A stretch of 11,499 bases of DNA from NCBI GenBank assembly GCA_018224345.1, contig JAGTUW010000289.1, positions 1 to 11,499 on the forward strand, in the 5' to 3' direction. Positions 1 through 7,197 of this stretch are shown here, piece after piece; positions within the stretch are counted from its first letter, which is position 1; each line of letters starts with the position of its first letter. Source of the DNA: Bacteroidota bacterium. GTDB lineage: Bacteria > Bacteroidota > Ignavibacteria > SZUA-365. The notes under the pieces are model-generated. The model worked only from the letters and a program-made list of their open reading frames with translations. It was not told the DNA's origin and made no database searches. A program made the position numbers and the translations under genes.

Positions 1-675
1 ATCAAGGGCATCAGCTTCGAGATCATGGAAAACGCTCTGGCGCAGGCCCGGGAGGCCCGTTTGCATATTCTCGACAAGATGGACGAGACTCTTACAGCTG
101 CCCGCACCGAACTTTCCCGCTACGCACCCAGGTTGACAACGATTTACATTTCTGTCGATTTGATCGGAGCGGTAATCGGACCCGGCGGGAAGAACATTAA
201 AAGTATCGTTGCCGAGAGTGGCGCAGAAGTCAATATCGAGGATGACGGCCGCATTATCATTGCCGCCGTCGATTCGGAACAGAGCGAAAAAGCGATCGAA
301 ATGATCAAGCGCATCACACAGATGCCGGAAGCTGGTGAAGTATATACCGGCCCGGTCAAGCGTATCGCGGAATTTGGTGCATTCGTTGAAATTCTGCCCG
401 GAAAGGAAGGTCTGCTCCATATTTCTCAGATCGATTTCCGCAGACTCAATACAGTTGACGAAGTACTGAAAGTAGGTGATGTTGTCACCGTGAAATTGCT
501 GCGCGTCGAGGACAACGGAAAACTTGTTCTCAGTCGTAAGGCGCTCATGGATCCCCCTGAGGGATATGTAGAACCCGAGGGTCGTCCAGGAGGTGATCGT
601 GGCGGCCGCGATCGCGATCGCGGCGGAAGGGGCGGAGACAGAGGCGGGCGCGGCGGAGACCGCAACCGCCGATGA
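1..675 (+). CDS. pnp: Polynucleotide phosphorylase, C-terminal part (5' end outside window)
   Basis: This is the last 224 codons of polyribonucleotide nucleotidyltransferase, the phosphorolytic 3'-5' exoribonuclease of mRNA turnover. The reading frame is open from base 1, so the gene starts upstream. Residues 1-45 of the fragment match the end of the second RNase PH core (IKGISFEIM, then AREARLHIL and the SRYAPR linker). A KH domain follows at about 49-105 with the GXXG loop in VIGPGGKNIK (58-67). An S1 domain spans about 112-182, including FGAFVEILPGKEGLLHISQI. The last ~35 residues are low complexity, rich in Arg, Gly and Asp (repeated RGG and GGDR units), and probably give extra RNA or protein contacts. 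The nuclease catalytic residues lie upstream and cannot be checked. The family assignment is secure from the KH-S1 order and the linker sequence. Confidence 0.96.
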   Translation: MKGISFEIMENALAQAREARLHILDKMDETLTAARTELSRYAPRLTTIYISVDLIGAVIGPGGKNIKSIVAESGAEVNIEDDGRIIIAAVDSEQSEKAIEMIKRITQMPEAGEVYTGPVKRIAEFGAFVEILPGKEGLLHISQIDFRRLNTVDEVLKVGDVVTVKLLRVEDNGKLVLSRKALMDPPEGYVEPEGRPGGDRGGRDRDRGGRGGDRGGRGGDRNRR

Positions 676-789
676 ACACCTGATCCGTCATGATGACGAT
701 GGGCATGGCCCGAGATAGGCGTGCACATCGTCATCACGTGCTTCCGCACTGCACAGCTTTTATATCATCCAGATCACATGGAGATTTCG
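676..789. repeat. Intergenic inverted repeat after pnp
   Basis: The 114-bp gap between pnp and the next gene holds a perfect 11-bp inverted repeat: TGATGACGATG at 691-701 and CATCGTCATCA at 726-736. The 24-base loop contains a smaller GGC-ATG-GCC hairpin (702-710). An overlapping palindrome, CGTCAT-G-ATGACG at 686-698, would compete with the longer stem. No T-run follows, so it does not look like a standard intrinsic terminator. It may be an mRNA 3'-end stabiliser, a processing site or a protein-binding site. The symmetry is seen directly; the role is inferred. Confidence 0.5.
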
Positions 790-1092
790 ATGCACAAAGT
801 GCTTTTTTCCATTTCCTATCCGATTCGCGAGGAAAAACGCGAAGAATACCTGGAGACCGTCAGGGAACTTAAAAACTATCTTACGAACGAACTCGGTAAA
901 AACTATTCCGTTTTCGAAAGTAAAACGCGGCCGAACACGTTCAACGAGATTTATTTCTGCAAGTCGATGGAAGAGTACGATGCAATCGAAGACGATGCCG
1001 ACGAGATCAGCGAGCAGTTGATAAATCGTATCGTCGATGAATTCATCAAGGATGGAAAAACCGAATACAAGACGCTCATCGAGTCTGCGTAG
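790..1092 (+). CDS. Small hypothetical protein, possible dimeric alpha/beta-barrel fold
   Basis: A 100-aa acidic soluble protein that I do not recognise by name. The ATG at 790 is chosen because GGAG at 780-783 lies six bases upstream. The in-frame ATG at 778 overlaps that motif, and a GTG at 721 lies in the upstream inverted repeat. The predicted order is strand (MHKVLFSISY, 1-10), a charged helix (about 14-35), two strands (about 38-57) and a second helix (about 58-87). Together with the opening strand followed by REEKREEYLETV, this resembles the ferredoxin-like dimeric alpha/beta barrels of the antibiotic-biosynthesis-monooxygenase type, but no diagnostic residue confirms it. There is no signal peptide or membrane segment. 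The 3' end overlaps the convergent dacB by 17 bp. It may be cotranscribed with pnp, though the 114-bp gap makes that uncertain. Confidence 0.75.
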   Translation: MHKVLFSISYPIREEKREEYLETVRELKNYLTNELGKNYSVFESKTRPNTFNEIYFCKSMEEYDAIEDDADEISEQLINRIVDEFIKDGKTEYKTLIESA

Positions 1093-2545
1093 TCGGCGTT
1101 TTCGTGGCACTGTAGTTGAAACAGTGTCTGACGATACGATCCTGCACGGCACGGTAGGGCGTATGTCTCCCCTTGAAATTCTGCATCAGCATGACAACCG
1201 TCAACAGGTGTCCTCCGGGAGCCTGCACATATCCGGACAGTGCGCTTACTCCGCGCACTGTTCCTGTTTTACCCCGGAATCCGCGACTCGCGGCCAGATC
1301 GCGCATCCGGTTCCGCAATGTGCCGTCCACTCCTCCGATGGCGAGCGAAGCGCGAAAACGTTCGTAGGCTTCGTTCGCTGCGAGCATGCGCAGCAAACGA
1401 CCAAGGGATGCAGCAGTCGCCAGGTTGTAGAACGAGATGCCGGATCCGTCGTAAAGGGCCATGTCGCGTTCATCCATGCGATGGATCTTCAGAATCACCG
1501 ACATAGCGGCCAGTCCGTCTGAGGCGCTGACCTGACTGATGCTTCTTCCCGTGCCGAAACTCAGTGCCCGCAGCATCGCTTCAGCCGATAGATTATTACT
1601 CTTCTTGTTCATTTCCGCAAGCACAGGGGAGAGTGGGCGCCTGATGCTACCCAACGGTTGCAACTCCGACGGCTTCGATGATGCGGAAGTGACCACAAGG
1701 GTATCAGCGGTAATGCCGCGTCGCTGGAGTTCCGTTTGCAGCAGGTCGGCAAACACATCGATCGGTCGCCAGATGCTGAATTGTTTGCTTTCGGTGCGAC
1801 CGGATCGCGGCGTTCCAAAGAGCAGAATCTCATTGCTTCTTGGCACTTTTTCCATGTGAAAACCACTACCATGTCTACCCGCATCCGCAGCATCTGCTTG
1901 CGTGATCTGAAAGAACCGGCTTGAAGGCCTGCTGCTGACTATAATGGAGGACGCTTGTTGCGAGGTTTTTCTCACGTTGATACGAACGACATTGCCATCG
2001 ACAGGGAAGGCGGAGAGATAAGGGGTGAAAGGATCAGCTTCATCGTCCCACATCCAGCCCTGTCCGTAAATATCTGCATTGTAGAGGCTGCCGTCCATCA
2101 CGAGCGTATCTATCCGTTCGATGTTGGCTGCGTGTACGAATTGCGCGAGTTTTTGAATATCTTGTGAGGAGAAGAGTGGATCTCCGCCGCCGATACAGTA
2201 CAGCGTGTGTCGCCTCGTGCCTGCCACCGCTATCGTTGTTTCGAAGTGAAAGTCCTGTGGCATTCCGAGCACCGCTGCAGCAGTGGTGAAGAGTTTTACA
2301 TTCGAAGCCGGGCGCAGCAGCAAATGCTCATTTCTGGCGTACAGGACTGTCCCGCTCGCCGCATCGGCGATTTCCACGGCGGCGAGACAGCGGTCGAAGA
2401 GGGGCACATTCAGCTCCTCGGCAACTGCGTTCCGCAGCACCGATACCGGGGTTCCGGTTTGAGCACCGGCGGACACGACAAAACAGAAAAGACAAATACC
2501 AACAGAAAGTACTCGGAGCATGGGTCGCAACAGGGTTATTCTCAT
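1076..2545 (-). CDS. dacB: D-alanyl-D-alanine carboxypeptidase/endopeptidase (PBP4 type, peptidase S13)
   Basis: Periplasmic low-molecular-weight penicillin-binding protein that trims or cleaves peptidoglycan cross-links. Numbered from the ATG at 2545 (489 aa), the three penicillin-binding motifs are present in S13 order: SNVK at 81-84 (nucleophile Ser81, Lys84), SNN at 316-318 and KTG at 426-428. The family's DGSG segment is at 366-369. About 230 residues separate the first two motifs, matching the large inserted domain of PBP4 relatives. Residues 1-29 form a signal peptide with basic start, hydrophobic core VLSVGICLFCFVV and likely cleavage after SAGA. The start is uncertain: the ATG at 2545 has A-rich upstream sequence, and an ATG at 2521 would give a shorter signal peptide (481 aa). 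Neither has a Shine-Dalgarno motif. An in-frame extension to 2749 lacks signal-peptide character and is rejected. The 5' end overlaps the divergent gene and the 3' end overlaps the convergent small gene. Confidence 0.93.
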   Translation of the reverse strand: MRITLLRPMLRVLSVGICLFCFVVSAGAQTGTPVSVLRNAVAEELNVPLFDRCLAAVEIADAASGTVLYARNEHLLLRPASNVKLFTTAAAVLGMPQDFHFETTIAVAGTRRHTLYCIGGGDPLFSSQDIQKLAQFVHAANIERIDTLVMDGSLYNADIYGQGWMWDDEADPFTPYLSAFPVDGNVVRINVRKTSQQASSIIVSSRPSSRFFQITQADAADAGRHGSGFHMEKVPRSNEILLFGTPRSGRTESKQFSIWRPIDVFADLLQTELQRRGITADTLVVTSASSKPSELQPLGSIRRPLSPVLAEMNKKSNNLSAEAMLRALSFGTGRSISQVSASDGLAAMSVILKIHRMDERDMALYDGSGISFYNLATAASLGRLLRMLAANEAYERFRASLAIGGVDGTLRNRMRDLAASRGFRGKTGTVRGVSALSGYVQAPGGHLLTVVMLMQNFKGRHTPYRAVQDRIVRHCFNYSATKTPTTQTR

Positions 2546-3896
2546 TTTTGTGTTCTTGAATGTTCTTATGGGGGTCATTTCGTTGACTCGTGTGCATGCT
2601 CTGGCAAACCCATTGCCAGACACATCACCACCGGCTGAAATTGCAATTGCCGACAGCATGGCACATGCTGAATTTTCCGCCGCTCTGGAAGTCATATTCT
2701 CGCAGCAAAAAGTCGCTTCCATTCTATCAAAACTTCCGCCGAAGTCCAAAATCCACGGGTATGATATCGGGGATTATTCTGGCGATGACGGCATGGATGT
2801 GGTCTTATCTGTTCTCAGGGAGGATGCGCCCGCACGGGAAATCGACGTGCATTTCTTTCTCAATGACGGTCCGGAATTTCGATTACTGCGCTCTTTGAAA
2901 AGACGTTACATAGTCGAGCCGATCGAGGTCGGCTTTTTCATTGACCGTGGCGAGTGTTACGTAACGGAAAAACTCGGTGAACTCGCCTGGCGCATTACCG
3001 GGTACAGCGCAACAGAAGGGACGTTCCGTCGTGTTTCGGAATGGACCACGAAACGCATGCGTACAGCTTCCCGGGAGACCGCAGTCGGCTATGAACGGCA
3101 ATATTCCTATGAAACTCTTCTGGCTGAGGAACATTATTATGGCGGCAATAAGGGAACGACATTTCTGCGACAGAAATACTATGACCTTCCTGTGTTTCCG
3201 TCACATCTGACACTGCACCACGGTATGCGTTCTGAAATCGGTGATTCCAGTGGACTGATGATCACGCAGGGCGGAAGCAGTTGGCATGGCCCGGATGACA
3301 GCAGTGTTTTTTGTTCCGCACGTTATGACAGCAGCACCGTTGCGTTCCGTGTACGCATGCACGACGATCGCTTACTGTATCACGCGAATGCGGATTCGTC
3401 TGATCATCTCTCACTGCATTTCGATTTCAGCGGGAAAAACCGCGTACAGCCCAACGGAAAACTTCAATCCTCCTACGACGAAACGCAGCTCGGGATACGT
3501 GTGATCATGGGGGACGGGGACGCACGTACACCGACAGTCGAATTATTGGGGTCCACACTCGTGGAGCGATATACCGATGCTATTCAGGTAACGCACCTCG
3601 AAATGGAAGCCCAGTATCAGACCTGGGAGTTTACCTTCAGACTCCCGTTTGAACTGTTCACCGGAACAAATGAATGGAAATCCGTCGGTTTTGTCTGCGT
3701 GTATCATGACGTCGATCATCCCATGCAGCGTCGCTGGGTATCGCTTGTCAGCACTGCACGGGAGTATAAGCCCGGCCGCCCGGAAACCTATGGCCGCCTG
3801 CATTTTGTCGAGGATCCCGTGCACGCACTGGAATGGGAAAATCTGCGTGTCATCAAACTCTCCCGCAGATTGCGTGCAGCAGGTATTCTGCGCTGA
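2520..3896 (+). CDS. Exported protein of unknown function with FG-GAP-like loop and CBM9-like C-terminal half
   Basis: A 458-aa protein without a recognised name. Residues 1-29 look like a signal peptide (basic MGRNR, hydrophobic VILIFVFLNVLMGVI, likely cut after VHALA), so it is probably periplasmic or outer-membrane facing. Residues 82-98 (GDYSGDDGMDVVLSV) resemble the Ca-binding loop of FG-GAP/VCBS repeats. Residues about 255-430 have the pattern of a CBM9-like or DOMON-like beta-sandwich: VAFRVRMHDD, LSLHFDF, WEFTFRLPFELF, VCVYHDVDHPMQRRW, then PETYGRLHF near the end. The function could be binding of sugars or cell-wall material, but this is inference. ATG 2520 is the only reasonable start: an in-frame stop lies at 2460-2462 and later Mets would cut the signal peptide. 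GGAG at 2515-2518 sits only one base from the start, too close for a normal ribosome site. The gene is divergent from dacB, and a shared wall-related role is possible. Confidence 0.82.
   Translation: MGRNRVILIFVFLNVLMGVISLTRVHALANPLPDTSPPAEIAIADSMAHAEFSAALEVIFSQQKVASILSKLPPKSKIHGYDIGDYSGDDGMDVVLSVLREDAPAREIDVHFFLNDGPEFRLLRSLKRRYIVEPIEVGFFIDRGECYVTEKLGELAWRITGYSATEGTFRRVSEWTTKRMRTASRETAVGYERQYSYETLLAEEHYYGGNKGTTFLRQKYYDLPVFPSHLTLHHGMRSEIGDSSGLMITQGGSSWHGPDDSSVFCSARYDSSTVAFRVRMHDDRLLYHANADSSDHLSLHFDFSGKNRVQPNGKLQSSYDETQLGIRVIMGDGDARTPTVELLGSTLVERYTDAIQVTHLEMEAQYQTWEFTFRLPFELFTGTNEWKSVGFVCVYHDVDHPMQRRWVSLVSTAREYKPGRPETYGRLHFVEDPVHALEWENLRVIKLSRRLRAAGILR
2600..2620. promoter_or_regulatory. Perfect 8-bp inverted repeat, candidate operator upstream of dacB
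   Basis: TCTGGCAA and TTGCCAGA flank a five-base centre, giving a 21-bp symmetric site. It lies inside the exported-protein gene just after its signal-peptide codons, and 55-75 bases upstream of the dacB ATG at 2545, a suitable place for a regulator of dacB. A repeat of this size is expected about once by chance in a window this long, so only its position supports a role. Confidence 0.25.
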
Positions 3897-3966
3897 GCTC
3901 CTGCGGTGTTGCGGTGTCAACCCACCACCTCCCGGGGCATTGTGACCGCACGAACCCGGAACCACT

Positions 3967-4026
3967 CTGCGGTGTCTGACCTGTCACACTGCGAAGTCTG
4001 ACCTGTTACACTGCGGTGTCTGACCT
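3967..4026. repeat. 22-bp tandem direct repeats (two full copies and one 16-base copy)
   Basis: Units begin at 3967, 3989 and 4011. Units 1 and 2 differ at three of 22 positions. Unit 3 is identical to unit 1 over its first 16 bases, CTGCGGTGTCTGACCT. The core GTCTGACCTGT recurs about every two helical turns, so bound proteins would sit on one face of the DNA. The nine-base head CTGCGGTGT also occurs at 3901, exactly 66 bases (three periods) before unit 1, but the bases between are not repeats. The array ends 78 bp before the secA ATG. Confidence 0.8.
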
Positions 4027-4035
4027 CGAACTGGC

Positions 4036-4064
4036 TTGATTGCGCCCTTCAAAACACGTAACTT
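4036..4064 (+). promoter_or_regulatory. Weak sigma70-like promoter candidate for secA
   Basis: TTGATT at 4036-4041 and TAACTT at 4059-4064 are separated by 17 bases. They match the -35 and -10 consensus at four and three of six positions. They lie just downstream of the 22-bp repeats and about 40 bases before secA, a suitable distance. The match is weak and could be chance. Confidence 0.22.
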
Positions 4065-4104
4065 TCTTTTTCGTTGAAAACCAGCGCTACAGGAATACTA
4101 TTTC

Positions 4105-7100
4105 ATGATGAACCTTCTCAATCGCCTTCTTGGTGGCGGAAAACAAAAACGTGAACTCAAGGCGGCACTCCCGGTTGTCGAAGAAATTAACAGGCACTAT
4201 GAGTCCCTTCAATCCCTGACTGACGATGAACTCCGCGCGAAGACGCAGGAATTTCGTGAGCGGATCGCTGATGAAACCAGGGAAATCGAAAAAGAAATAG
4301 AGGGCATACAGAATGAGCTCCGCGAAGATAACGAGGGGATTGATCGCGAGTCCCTGCATGACCGCATGAAGGATCTCAGGGAGGAATTGCACGAGACAAC
4401 CGAGGAGGTACTCGACGAGCTTCTTCCGGAAGTATTTGCAGTGGTGAAGGATACCTGCAGAAGACTGGTCGGCCACGAATACACGGTCGTCGATGGGAAG
4501 GTGACCTGGGACATGATTCCTTTCGACGTGCAGCTTATCGGGGCCATATCTCTGCATCAGGGAAACATTGCCGAGATGGCCACAGGCGAAGGTAAAACGC
4601 TGGTCGCAACCCTGCCGGTCTTTCTCAACGCCTTACCCGGAAAGGGCGTGCATCTGGTGACGGTCAACGACTATCTGGCCAGACGCGACAGTGAATGGAT
4701 GGGCCCGGTATACACATTTCACGGACTCACTGTCGGCTGCATTCAGAACGACATGGGGCCACAACAGCGGCGTGACATTTACAACATGGACATCACCTAC
4801 GGCACGAACAATGAGTTCGGCTTCGATTACCTTCGCGACAACATGGTTATCGATGCCAACGAAATGGTTCAGCCCGAACACAACTACGCTATTGTCGATG
4901 AGGTGGATTCCGTTCTGATCGATGAAGCGCGTACGCCCTTGATTATCAGTGGTCCCGTCGGCGACACCGATCAGAAATTCGACGAGATGAAACCGAGGGT
5001 CGAACGGCTGGTCAACGCCCAGAATGCCTTCATTGCCAAAATTCTTGCGGAGGCTGATCGTCTGCTCAAGGACGGGAAACGCGATGAAGCCGGTGTCAAT
5101 ATATACCGCGCGCAACGGGGAATGCCGAAGCACACGCGACTGCTCAAAATTCTCAGCGATCCGGAAAACGAAACGCTCAAGCAAAAGACCGAGAATGTCT
5201 ACCGTGCAGAAAATGCGCGTCGCATGCCGGAAATCATTGATGAACTCTATTTTTCCATCGATGAAAAAACCTATATCGTCGATCTGACGGAAAAGGGACG
5301 GGAATTTCTCGCTCCTTCAAAGGACGAAGCCGACTTTTTTGTATTGCCGGATATTGCAGCCGAACTCAGCGCGTTGGAAGGACAAGGTCTGCCGGAGGAT
5401 GAGTTGCAGAGGGAAAAGGACAAACTGCAGCAGATTTACGCCGAGCGGAGTGATCGCATTCATACCGTGCATCAATTGCTGAAGGCCTATTGCCTGTATG
5501 AGAAAGACGTCGAGTACGTGGTACAGGAAGGAAAAGTCATGATTGTCGATACCTTCACCGGGCGTATCCTGCCCGGTCGACGCTATTCCGAAGGCCTGCA
5601 TCAGGCGATCGAGGCAAAAGAGAACGTCAAGGTCGAAGGGGATACGCAGACGCTGGCGACAATCACGTTGCAGAATTACTTCCGTCTCTACAAGAAACTC
5701 GCGGGTATGACAGGTACTGCGGAAACGGAGGCGGGGGAGTTTTATGAAATCTACAAACTCGATGTCATGGTCATCCCTACGAACAAACCGATTGTTCGCG
5801 ATGATCAGGAAGACCATATCTACAGAACAAGACGCGAAAAATACAACGCGGTCATTGATTATATCGAAGAAAATCGCGAGAATCGCCAACCGACACTCGT
5901 CGGTACGACAAATGTCGAAGTCTCCGAAACGCTCTCACGTATGCTCAAACGCCGTGGTATCCCGCACAACGTACTGAATGCGAAGCAGCACAGACGGGAA
6001 GCCGAGATCGTTGCCAATGCGGGTTTGCCAGCCGCGGTCACGATTGCGACAAATATGGCGGGTCGCGGTACGGATATCAAACTGGGACCGGGCGTACGTG
6101 AGGCAGGTGGTCTGGTCATTATCGGTACCGAACGCCATGAGGCACGACGGATCGACCGCCAGCTTCGCGGCCGCGCAGGCCGTCAGGGTGATCCGGGCGT
6201 GACACGCTTCTACCTCTCGCTCGAGGATGATTTGATGCGCCTGTTCAAATCCGACCGCATCGCCGCGGTCATGACGCGCATGGGTGTCGAAGAAGGAGAG
6301 GTGATCAAACATTCGATGATCACCAAATCGGTCGAACGAGCCCAGAAGAAAGTCGAGGAAAACAATTTCGGCATTCGCAAGCGGCTGCTTGAATACGACA
6401 ATGTGATGAATCAGCAGCGTTCGGTCATTTATACCAGGCGGAAGCAGGCACTGATCGGAGAGAATCTCAAGGATGAGATCTATGACATGCTGGATCAGTA
6501 TGCGGAGGACATCGCGAATCAGTATTATGACGAAGGGGATATGGATGGGCTGCGGGAGGAGGTGCGGCGCAACCTCGTCGTGGATCTCGATCTCGACCCC
6601 GAACGCATCAGCATCGCAGGTGTGCAGGAACTCAAAGAGCAGATCGTCAACAACGCAATGGATTTTCTGCGTAGAAAGGAGAATGACCTCGGTCAGGATC
6701 TGATGCAGCAACTGATGCGCATGGCGATTCTTCAGGTGATCGATGTGCGCTGGAAGGAACACCTCCGCGAAATGGATGATCTCAAGGAAGGTATTCACAT
6801 GCGCGCGTACGGACAGAAAGATCCGTTGATCGAATACAAGCGCGAAGCCTTCGGATTATTTGTCGGTATGCTCGGCATGATCAATCGGGAAGTGCTGGGT
6901 ATGGTGTTCCGCATGTATCCGGTACGCGAGGAAATGCCGGAGAAGCTGCGCGGCCCGCGGGTCTCCGATCTGATTACGACGCATCAGTCAACCGAGGGGA
7001 TGGGTTTCCAGGGCGATCAGCCCGCGATTCCCGGACAGCAGGCACCGAGCGAGGCTACCGGCGGAAAACGGCAGCCGATACGCGTCGAGAAGCGACCCGG

Positions 7101-7161
7101 TCGAAATGATCCCTGTCCCTGCGGAAGTGGAAAAAAATATAAAAACTGCCACGGCGGTTGA
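4105..7161 (+). CDS. secA: Protein translocase ATPase subunit SecA
   Basis: The ATPase motor that drives preproteins through SecYEG at the inner membrane; 1018 aa and apparently complete. Walker A is MATGEGKT (158-165) and Walker B is IVDEVD (263-268). TYGTNNEFGFDYLRD (231-245) and the VTVNDYLARRD segment (186-195) are typical SecA. The second helicase half has MAGRGTDIKLG (651-661) and QLRGRAGRQGDPG (686-698). The C-terminus carries the zinc and SecB-binding site Cys1004, Cys1006, Cys1015, His1016. Compared with E. coli SecA (about 900 aa) there is an acidic, probably coiled-coil insertion at about residues 56-104 before LPEVFAVV and another at about 290-375, as in Bacteroidota-type SecA. 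The ATG at 4105 has AGGA at 4091-4094, ten bases upstream; the adjacent ATG at 4108 is possible. Two genes follow at short spacing, probably in one operon. Confidence 0.98.
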   Translation: MMNLLNRLLGGGKQKRELKAALPVVEEINRHYESLQSLTDDELRAKTQEFRERIADETREIEKEIEGIQNELREDNEGIDRESLHDRMKDLREELHETTEEVLDELLPEVFAVVKDTCRRLVGHEYTVVDGKVTWDMIPFDVQLIGAISLHQGNIAEMATGEGKTLVATLPVFLNALPGKGVHLVTVNDYLARRDSEWMGPVYTFHGLTVGCIQNDMGPQQRRDIYNMDITYGTNNEFGFDYLRDNMVIDANEMVQPEHNYAIVDEVDSVLIDEARTPLIISGPVGDTDQKFDEMKPRVERLVNAQNAFIAKILAEADRLLKDGKRDEAGVNIYRAQRGMPKHTRLLKILSDPENETLKQKTENVYRAENARRMPEIIDELYFSIDEKTYIVDLTEKGREFLAPSKDEADFFVLPDIAAELSALEGQGLPEDELQREKDKLQQIYAERSDRIHTVHQLLKAYCLYEKDVEYVVQEGKVMIVDTFTGRILPGRRYSEGLHQAIEAKENVKVEGDTQTLATITLQNYFRLYKKLAGMTGTAETEAGEFYEIYKLDVMVIPTNKPIVRDDQEDHIYRTRREKYNAVIDYIEENRENRQPTLVGTTNVEVSETLSRMLKRRGIPHNVLNAKQHRREAEIVANAGLPAAVTIATNMAGRGTDIKLGPGVREAGGLVIIGTERHEARRIDRQLRGRAGRQGDPGVTRFYLSLEDDLMRLFKSDRIAAVMTRMGVEEGEVIKHSMITKSVERAQKKVEENNFGIRKRLLEYDNVMNQQRSVIYTRRKQALIGENLKDEIYDMLDQYAEDIANQYYDEGDMDGLREEVRRNLVVDLDLDPERISIAGVQELKEQIVNNAMDFLRRKENDLGQDLMQQLMRMAILQVIDVRWKEHLREMDDLKEGIHMRAYGQKDPLIEYKREAFGLFVGMLGMINREVLGMVFRMYPVREEMPEKLRGPRVSDLITTHQSTEGMGFQGDQPAIPGQQAPSEATGGKRQPIRVEKRPGRNDPCPCGSGKKYKNCHGG

Positions 7162-7197
7162 AGCGCCAACATGCGCTGAACACGGAGAACATGTACG

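Larger units (their letters stand above)
3897..4104. other. Intergenic region before secA
   Basis: This is a 208-bp gene-free region. It begins with two close copies of GCGGTGT (3903-3909 and 3911-3917). An imperfect hairpin follows: CCGGG at 3932-3936 pairs with CCCGG at 3955-3959, with GTG/CAC inside and no T-run. Then come the 22-bp tandem repeats and an AT-richer stretch leading to the secA start. It presumably separates the exported-protein transcript from secA. I see no RNA gene in it. Confidence 0.7.

Noticed and set aside
2546..2749. N-terminal extension of dacB to a 557-aa protein
   Set aside because: The extension runs antisense through the exported-protein gene and precedes an internal, well-formed signal peptide, so it is a shadow.
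3967..4026. CRISPR array
   Set aside because: The 22-bp units are directly adjacent with no spacers, number fewer than three full copies, and no cas gene is present.
4075..4101. TTGAAA-16-TACTAT promoter match before secA
   Set aside because: The -10 would end three bases before the ATG and overlap the ribosome-binding region, so the message would be leaderless or cut.
5935..6798. Long 287-codon minus-strand ORF inside secA
   Set aside because: It is antisense to a well-conserved secA helicase region and has no recognisable features; it is a codon-bias shadow.
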